From: Pelagophyceae sp. CCMP2097
Taxonomy: Eukaryota > Sar > Pelagophyceae
Assembly: GCA_026770575.1 (NCBI GenBank)
Contig: MU657713.1
Span: 2,158 to 32,202 of the forward strand
DNA: 30,045 nucleotides
Reading direction: 5' to 3'
Below the pieces are notes generated by a model. It ran no database searches and was not told the DNA's origin. It was given only the letters and a program-made list of their open reading frames with translations. This document shows, piece after piece, positions 20,001 through 26,433 of this stretch. Every line of letters starts with the position of its first letter. Position 1 is the first letter of the stretch. The position numbers and the translations under genes were made by a program.

Positions 20001-21709
20001 TCGTGGGCCGCGAGCACGTCGAGGCCGTCGTTTCGCTCCTCGGCGCTTCGGGCGTGCCGCTCCTCGTGCACAATTTGCTGACGAACCTCGGGGACCGCCT
20101 CGGCGTCTCGAAAGCATATTTAGACGCCATCTCCAACGGCCTGCCGCCCTGCAAGCTCCCAAAGGCCATGTACGGCCTCGCCGGCTGCTACGGCGTCTTC
20201 GACGCGCTGCTCAAGCCCATTTTGGCTTATGGTGACCTCAAACCCGAAGTCTTCCAGGCCTTCAAAGAGGTCGGCAACACGCTCCTCTTCGTCCGCGACC
20301 TCTCCGACGCCCTCGAGGACGCAGACGTCGGCAAGCGCGCCCACGCCGCGCCCTACGCCGCGCGGCCGCCCGCGGCGGCGGCGGGCGCGGGCGGCGCGCT
20401 CGACGCCGCGCAGTTGGCCGCGGCGGCGGCGGCGCTGCACGGTGCGGCGTCGTGGCGCGGCGGCGGCGGCCGCGCGAGTCTCTTCGGCGGCGCGCTGCGG
20501 CAGCTCGGCGTGCTCATCGCCCCGTACCGCGATGTTTGGGCCGACGACGCCCCGACGAACGGCGTCCTCGAGCTCGAGGCCACGACGGAGTTCCACCGCC
20601 TCTGGTCCGCCCTGAGCTTCCTCTTCGGCCTCCAGGCCACGAATTACGACGCCGCCGGCGAGGGCGCCGCCGCGGGCCCGTGCTCGGACGACGCGCAGTT
20701 TGGCCACGGCTTCTTCGTCGCAGGAGCCGCGCTCCTCTCGCTCCTCGGCCAGGCGGAGCGCTTCGGCGCCATCGACTTTTCGGCGCACGTCCTCCGCATC
20801 GACGCCTGCGAGGCCGCCGCCCCGACGCGCGCCCAGGGCGTCGGCGCCGCCGACGACGGCCTCGTCCAAGAGGCGCGCAGCTTCGTCAAGCTGAAAAAGA
20901 AGCACAACCGAGTCTTCGCCGCCGCCCTCGGCATGGTCGCCGCCTGCGTCGATGCACCGCAGGCGCCCACCCACGCCCTCACCTTCCACCCGCCCGCGAC
21001 CGACGACGACGACGCCAAGCCTGCCCGCGCCCGCGCCCCCAGCGACGCCGGTACCGACTCGCCGCGCGAGTCCCCGCCCAAGCCCGCGGCGCCAAAGCCG
21101 CCGCCCCCGCCTAAGCCGTCGCCGCCGTCGGCGGGCAAGCCGCCACCGCCCATGCCACCACCCATGCCCGGCGCACCGCCGCACATGCCCGACGCACCGG
21201 CGGCGCCACCCAAGCCGCCGCCGCCCATGCCCGCCTCGACCAAGCCGCCGCCACCTATGCCCGGTGCACCGCCGCCCATGCCCGGCGCACCGCCGCCCAT
21301 GCCGAGTGCGCCTCCGCCAAAGCCGAGTGCGCCGCCGCCCATGCCTGCCGCGACCAAGCCGCCGCCACCGATGCCCGGCGCGTCACCGCCTATGCCGAGT
21401 GCGCCGCCGCCGATGCCCGGCGCGCCACCGCCGATGCCCGGCGCACCGCCTCCCATGCCCAAGCCGCCCATGCCCGGCGCACCGCCGCCAATGCCCAAGG
21501 CGCCGCCGCCCATGCCCGCCGCAGTCAAGGCGCCGCCGCTCATGCCCGCCGCGGCCAAGGCGCCGCCGCCCATGCCCGCAAAGGCGCCGCCACCCATGCC
21601 TGCGGCGAAAAAGGCTTTCAAGGCGCCGCCCCCGTCAGCCGCAGGGCCGCCGGGCCAGCGGCCCGCACTCCCCTTCCTCGCCGGCATCGGCGCCAACAAA
21701 AAAGACTAA
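17048..21709 (+). CDS. CYFIP: CYFIP/Sra1 subunit of the WAVE regulatory complex with polyproline C-terminal tail
   Basis: Exons 17048-17635, 17689-18069, 18121-18467, 18526-21709; introns of 53, 51 and 58 nt keep frame (4,500 nt, 1,499 residues). CYFIP/Sra1 binds Rac-GTP and holds the actin-nucleation factor WAVE/SCAR inactive at the plasma membrane. The whole protein follows the animal one: an early block with YLTPDEKYRLIRSL (~280), FKQYPVVPEYGDM at the exon 2/3 join, LRLYIHHEVQQFVAGEL, QRHVRLLGRVIDVNALI, FPNYAYAMPTRRFVRS, EVGNTLLFVRDL and EFHRLWSALSFLFGL. MYGLAG aligns with the human Tyr967/Gly971 region of the Rac 'D' site, and both residues are kept. The family ends near HALTFHPPA (~1,265); here ~230 more residues follow, dominated by PPPMPGAP/PPPMPSAP repeats (~1,290-1,480) and ending in LPFLAGIGANKKD. 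ATG 17048 sits in a good context (ccaggATGg). Confidence 0.93.
21085..21645 (+). repeat. Polyproline repeat tail of CYFIP (PPPMPGAP units)
   Basis: Degenerate 24-nt units based on ccgccgcccatgcccggcgc encode PPPMP(G/S/A)A(P/T). More than 20 PPPMP or PPPKP blocks are present. Such proline runs bind profilin, SH3 or WW domains in formin FH1 and WAVE proteins (family knowledge); binding here is inferred. Confidence 0.85.
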
Positions 21710-22852
21710 CCCGGTCGACTTCCTTTCAACCCTGTCACGGTGTGCCGAGGCGGGGTGCATTGTCTGCTCGATGGGGAGATAACGCAGCCCCCTCCTCTCT
21801 TCCCCAAAGAAGAGCGCGCGTCGGTCGAGCGGGATCGTTGCGAGAGACGGAGGACGCGACGAGGCGCGCACGACCCCGGGCAGCGCCGCAGCTACGCGCA
21901 GCACCGCAGCCGCCCACTTGAGGGGCCTTCTCCGCGGTTCTGCCCCGAGGTTATGGGCTCCGTCTCAGCTGTCCTAGGCTGAATCGGGGCACTCGCTCCT
22001 TGCCAAGTTCCCGCGGCGCGATGCGGCAGCGGCGACGAGGCGGGGACCCGCGTCCACCCGACAAATGGTCCCTGCTCAGCCTGGGCTCTCAGAGCTATCT
22101 GAGGGAGAGTGGCGCCTACGAGGCGAGTCGAAAGGCCCGCTCCTCGGGCCGTGCGCGGGGCGGTCGGCTCCTGCGGCGAACCCGGTCATTTGATGACTGA
22201 GAGGCAAAGTGATCGGGCATGCGATCGTGCACTCGGGCCCGCCCGGCGGCGCGGGCCTGAAATATGAGAAGACGAACCCCGGAGAGCAGAGGGCCCTCTC
22301 CGTCGTCGCCGGAGGACTACCTCCGGCAGCGACGGAGGCGGGTGCCCTTGAAGAAAGCTACCGCGCTGCCCTCCGACGGGCGCGCCATCTGACGGCGCGC
22401 CTGTTCGGCGAGCCAACCGAGGGGGGTACCACGTCCGACGCAGAGACGATGGCACGCCGCCCTGTGGCGAGGAGGGCATCGCGCCGGCGCGCTCGAGTCG
22501 ACGTGGCCGGGACCATCAAAGAGCGACATCCGTGCACTCCTGGGCCACCGGACCCTGCGAGACGGGTGGCGGCCGGTGGCAGCCAGAGGTGCCAAGGAAC
22601 ACGCTAGTATGTAGCGGGGCCAGGTAAACGTTCGGGCGCCGGCCGGGAGGGAGGCCTCCCGGGCTGCGCTGTCGACCCTGAGCTAGCCTCGCATTTTGCT
22701 ATCGAACTGGTCTCTGTTACGGTTTGCTGCGGCTTGCCGACTGCACTGCGCACGAAAGGCGGCGCGGCAGAGCGCGAAAGCGTGGCCGTCCGTCTACCCG
22801 CGGAGAGCGCGCCCGCCGCCCCTCGCCGGGCGGCGGTCGCCGGGCCCTTTGA
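21710..22852. other. Intergenic, no supported gene; one strong hairpin
   Basis: Open frames on both strands are short, lack ATG or are composition-driven, and none shows a known domain. A hairpin at 22298-22337 has 18-nt arms CTCCGTCGtcGCCGGAGG / CCTCCGGCagCGACGGAG with a 4-nt loop and two internal mismatches. A second, shorter one lies at 22643-22662 (CCGGGAGG/CCTCCCGG). Confidence 0.45.
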
Positions 22853-24340
22853 CACCCTCGAAACCCGCCGCTCACCCTCGCTCGAAGCGAGCCGAGGCTG
22901 ACCCCGCTGCAAAATGCAGGCTCGGCCGCGCGCCTCGCCGCGCTCCTCCTGGCCGGCACCGCCGGCGCGGCGGCGGCGGACGGTTCGGCGGACGGCGCGT
23001 CGCGGTTCGCCGTCTGCCTCGTCGGCGAGCTGCGCACGGGCGCGGACCCCGAGGCCCAGCAGCGCCTCGCCTGGGCGCTGGCACCTGTGGCCCCAGACAT
23101 CTTCGTCGTCATCTCGAGGCACGACGAGATACGGCACCCCTCTGGCGCCGGTGGCTGCATTCGCGGCGCCACGTGCGTTTCGCGCGCCGACGGCGGCGGC
23201 GGCGAAGACACGGCGGTGCACGCGGGCCTCTACGGCACGCGGCGGCGGCCAACATCTGTTAAGGAGATGGAGTACATGCGCACTTCCGGGCCCCTCGCCG
23301 AGTCGATTCGAGACTTTGTCGTCGCCGACGACGACGAGGCCATCCGCCGCGCGGAAGCGCTCGGCGGGTCAGGCGGCGGCGGCGACCTCGTGCAGCTCGC
23401 GCTGCGCGCGCGCGGCCGCGTCTGCCTCGACGCCGTCGAGCGGCGCGAGGCTACGGCGCGCAGCGGCAAACGCTACGGTTTTGTGATGCGGCTGCGGCCG
23501 GACTACGCTTTCGACTGCCGGCTGCCGCCCATGGGCGCCGCGTGGGCGGCGCTGCCCCGCGCCTGGGCGGCGCACCACCGAGACTACTGGGAGGTCATGT
23601 CGAGGCCCGCGGCGGACGTCGGCTTTAAATGGCTCTGGGAAGAGGCGGCGGGCCTGGAGATGTGCCGCAACAAGGGGGCGCTGACAGAGCCGGGCACGCG
23701 CGTCGAGTCGTGCTTGTACTTTGCGCTGTGCTCGCGGGGCGTCGCCGTTTCAGCGGCCGACGAGTACATCACCGAGCGCGGCGCGAAGAACCGCGACAAG
23801 CGCCGCGCGGTCGCCGTGGCCCGAAGCGCGGCGGCGAAGCGCGGCGTGCCGCTGCCGCCGCTGTTGCCGGGCATCATCATACGGCCCTGCTGCGACGCGG
23901 CCGCGGCGCACGGCAGCTTTTTCAAAGAGCTGCCAACTGCGACGTGCGCCCTCGAACGCGCGCCCGTTCTCGGCGCGTGGTTCCTTGCCGGCTTTGAGGC
24001 CGACGGCACCGCCGCCTGGCGCGCCGCGCGGCAGCGTGCCGTAAAGCTCCTCCGCCCGGCGTGCAACGAGACGCTCGCAGACGACGTTCCGCCCAAGTCG
24101 GGCGACGACGACGACGACGACTTCGCCGCCGCGCCGCCGCCGCCGCCGGCGCTCGTCGACGAAGACGACGTGCCCGCCTGGGCGCTGCCGCCGGCGCGCA
24201 AGGATGAGGGCGGCGGTGAAGACGGCGGCGGCGACGACGACGACGACGGCCGCGCCGACGCCGACGCCCGGCCCGCCGCCGACGACGACGACGACGACGA
24301 CGGGGCCCGCACGGCAGAACGGTCCGAGCTCCGCCGATGA
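22853..24340 (+). CDS. Probable secreted/Golgi glycosyltransferase-like protein with acidic runs
   Basis: The reading frame is open from 22853 but has no in-frame ATG before 23267. The protein clearly starts earlier: AARLAALLLAGTAGAAAADG (about 22930-22985) is a good signal peptide or anchor, followed by SRFAVCLVGELRTG. That opening, together with PDIFVVISRHDE and the later MRLRPDYAFDCRLPP, resembles families in which a 'V-x-L-x-G-x-x-R' strand and an R-P-D motif precede a glycosyltransferase-like fold. The only nearby ATG (22914) is out of frame by one, so either an upstream exon supplies the start or there is an indel. The core runs to ~24060. The rest is Asp-rich with A/P runs (GAC repeats at about 24103-24123, 24233-24250 and 24281-24303). 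Cysteines (CLYFALC, RPCCDAA) fit a secreted fold. The stop is TGA at 24338-24340. Substrate unknown; the enzyme class is tentative. Confidence 0.6.
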   Translation, partial: HPRNPPLTLARSEPRLTPLQNAGSAARLAALLLAGTAGAAAADGSADGASRFAVCLVGELRTGADPEAQQRLAWALAPVAPDIFVVISRHDEIRHPSGAGGCIRGATCVSRADGGGGEDTAVHAGLYGTRRRPTSVKEMEYMRTSGPLAESIRDFVVADDDEAIRRAEALGGSGGGGDLVQLALRARGRVCLDAVERREATARSGKRYGFVMRLRPDYAFDCRLPPMGAAWAALPRAWAAHHRDYWEVMSRPAADVGFKWLWEEAAGLEMCRNKGALTEPGTRVESCLYFALCSRGVAVSAADEYITERGAKNRDKRRAVAVARSAAAKRGVPLPPLLPGIIIRPCCDAAAAHGSFFKELPTATCALERAPVLGAWFLAGFEADGTAAWRAARQRAVKLLRPACNETLADDVPPKSGDDDDDDFAAAPPPPPALVDEDDVPAWALPPARKDEGGGEDGGGDDDDDGRADADARPAADDDDDDDGARTAERSELRR

Positions 24341-24575
24341 TGAATCATTTATGTAAATCCCAAAATGCTATTTCCAAGGCGGCACGCCCCGCGCGACAGT
24401 GCGGCGCGACGAGCTGCATCGCGTAGGGCACGTGCGGGCTCACGGGCGCCCTGAATAACCGTTACCCTTCGCCGACGACGTTCAAACTCCTTCTTGCGCA
24501 GTTTTCAAGAGCGGGCTCCGCACGGCGCGTGGCTCGGGTCGTTTGGCCGGCGGTCCCCGCGGCGCGGCGGGGGCG

Positions 24576-26121
24576 ATGTACTCTTTCCCGCTGCTGAAGC
24601 TTGCGGAGATTGTGGATTGCCTGCACGAACTCGGGATTGCCGTGACCGAGGCGGAGCTCGCTCAGTGCGACCGCCACCGCGAAGCCGTCAAGCGCGTCCT
24701 CGAGGCCCTCACGGCCATGTGCAGCGGCGTCTCCCGCGACGACGTCGCCACGCGCGAGGCGTGTTTTCGGGCTCACGGCGCTTTGAGGCGCGTGCCGATG
24801 CGGCGTTTTAGGTCGCTCGTTTAAGTACGCTGCCGTACGCCGAGCTGCACGACGAGTCGGTCACGGAGCTGGGTCTCTTCCGCGCGGCGGCGGCGATGCT
24901 GCGCCGCGCGGGCGTGGCCGACTTTTCCCTGCGGGACTGGTCTTCCCCCACTCCCGCCCGCGTCCGCCGCAACTTCAGCGCCGCGCTCAACTTTGCTAAG
25001 TTCCGCGAGGGCGAGCTCGGCGTCTACACCGAGTGCGAAACGCGCGCCCGCCGCCTCGGCGCGCGCGGCCGACCGTATCGCCGTAGGCTCTGCGGCGCGC
25101 GCGACGAGAAGCTTCGCGTCGTCGCTGTTTCGCGGGCCGAGTGCGCGGAGCGAGAGCGCGAGCTCTGCGTCTTCCTGGGACAGACGCTCGGCGAGCGCGG
25201 CGAGATTGCCGCCGTTGAAGCCGACTGCGAAGCGCTGTTCGCCTCGACGGCGCAGCATCGCGGCCGCGACCTCGCCGTGGCGCGCGAGATGCGCGCGCAC
25301 GCCGTCGTGGCCGCAAACGCGCGGGCGCAGCACGAGGCTTACGACTCCGACGCGGCCGCGCACCGCGCGGCCGCGCACCGCCTCGGCGACGGCGTGCCTC
25401 CTTCGTCAGCAGAGCTGCGCGCCGCCATCGACCGCGCCGAGGCCGCTCAGGGCGCCGAGCGCGGAGCCATTTCAACCATCGACCGCGAGACACGGGACCT
25501 CGCGCGCGTCGCGGAGGACGTTTCGCGCGTCGACGCCGACGTGGCCGCGGCCGTCGAGGGCCTCGCCGACATTGAGTCCGAGCTCGCCGCCCACAAGGCC
25601 GCGCTGCGCCAGCTCAAGGCGCTGCAGCAGGCCAACGCCGAGGCGCGCGCCGCCGCCGACGACGCGCGGCGCGCGCTCGACCGCGCGAACCAGGGCAGCG
25701 CCGCCGCCGACGACCGCCTTCGCCGACTCGGCGACGACGCCCAGCGCGAGGACGACGGCACCGACGACGACGGCGCCGCGCTCAAAAACGAACTCGCGCA
25801 CATCGACGCCGTCGCAAGCCGCGTCCGCCCCGCAGACAGCCTCTCAAAGAGGGATCCCGAGAGGCCCGTCCCCGGGTTCGCACGATGCGCCGCATGCAGG
25901 AGCGCGCGGCGACGCGGCAGCGCGCGGCGCAGCTCCGGGCCCGCGAGGCCGAAGCCCTTGCGGGCGCCGCGCGCGACGCGGCCGACGCGCGGCGCGAGGA
26001 AGAGTGGCTCGACGAGGCGCAGCGCGCGCTCGACGCGCAGATCCTGGCCATCTCACCCACGCTCCGCGCCCGACCAGCCGCGCCGCCAACGCCGCCCACG
26101 CCGCCTAGGCTCGTCCGCTAG
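24576..26121 (+). CDS. NUF2: Nuf2, kinetochore Ndc80-complex subunit
   Basis: Model: exons 24576-24760, 24826-25822, 25900-26121; 467 residues, close to the ~460 usual for Nuf2. Nuf2 pairs with Ndc80 to attach kinetochores to spindle microtubules. The start MYSFPLLKLAEIVDCLHELG matches the calponin-homology head of Nuf2 (S-F-P near the N-terminus). After the first intron (GTGTTT...TTTAAG, 65 nt) the sequence LPYAELHDESVTELGLF and later DFSLRDWSSP, then ARVRRNFSAALNFAKFRE follow the end of the CH domain, where animal Nuf2 has the R-x-x-x-x-x-S-x-x-x-N-F-x-x-F-R-E pattern. From ~155 on it is a continuous coiled coil. The second intron is less sure: donors at 25811 or 25823 both keep frame with the acceptor at 25899. 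The coil then continues as MQERAATRQRAAQLRAREAE-like sequence to TAG 26119-26121. Confidence 0.8.
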
Positions 26122-26433
26122 GCGATCTGATCCCGCGCGCGCCTCTGAGTGTGGCGCCGAGCAGCGCCGATGTGTATCCTCGGGACGTAAACGAGCCCGA
26201 TCTGTCAAACTACCCTCCTTCGAGCGGGGTCGCAACGCCCGGGCCACGGCGCGCGTCGTCCGGTAGACGTCGCCCATGTCGTCGCCCGCGGCGTGGCGGA
26301 GCTAGGATGCCACGGTGCACAGACGGCCAGGGCCTCCGCCGGCGTACCGCGTCCATCGAGCCCGGAACCGCGAGCCCGCACCGAGTCCCGAGGAGTAGGC
26401 GCAACTTAAGACTGCGCCGGCCCACCGGCGTCG
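26122..26433. other. Intergenic between convergent Nuf2 and channel genes
   Basis: About 310 bases between two stop codons facing each other (Nuf2 TAG at 26119-26121; channel stop at 26434-26436). I see no gene, repeat or obvious polyadenylation signal in it. Confidence 0.4.

Noticed and set aside
20120..21699. Long minus-strand Gly/Met- and Arg-rich frames opposite the CYFIP 3' half
   Set aside because: They mirror conserved CYFIP codons and the polyproline repeat, so they are compositional shadows.
22209..22607. Candidate small protein of ~130 residues
   Set aside because: It starts with GTG, is Arg/Pro-rich without a domain, and spans the hairpin at 22298-22337.
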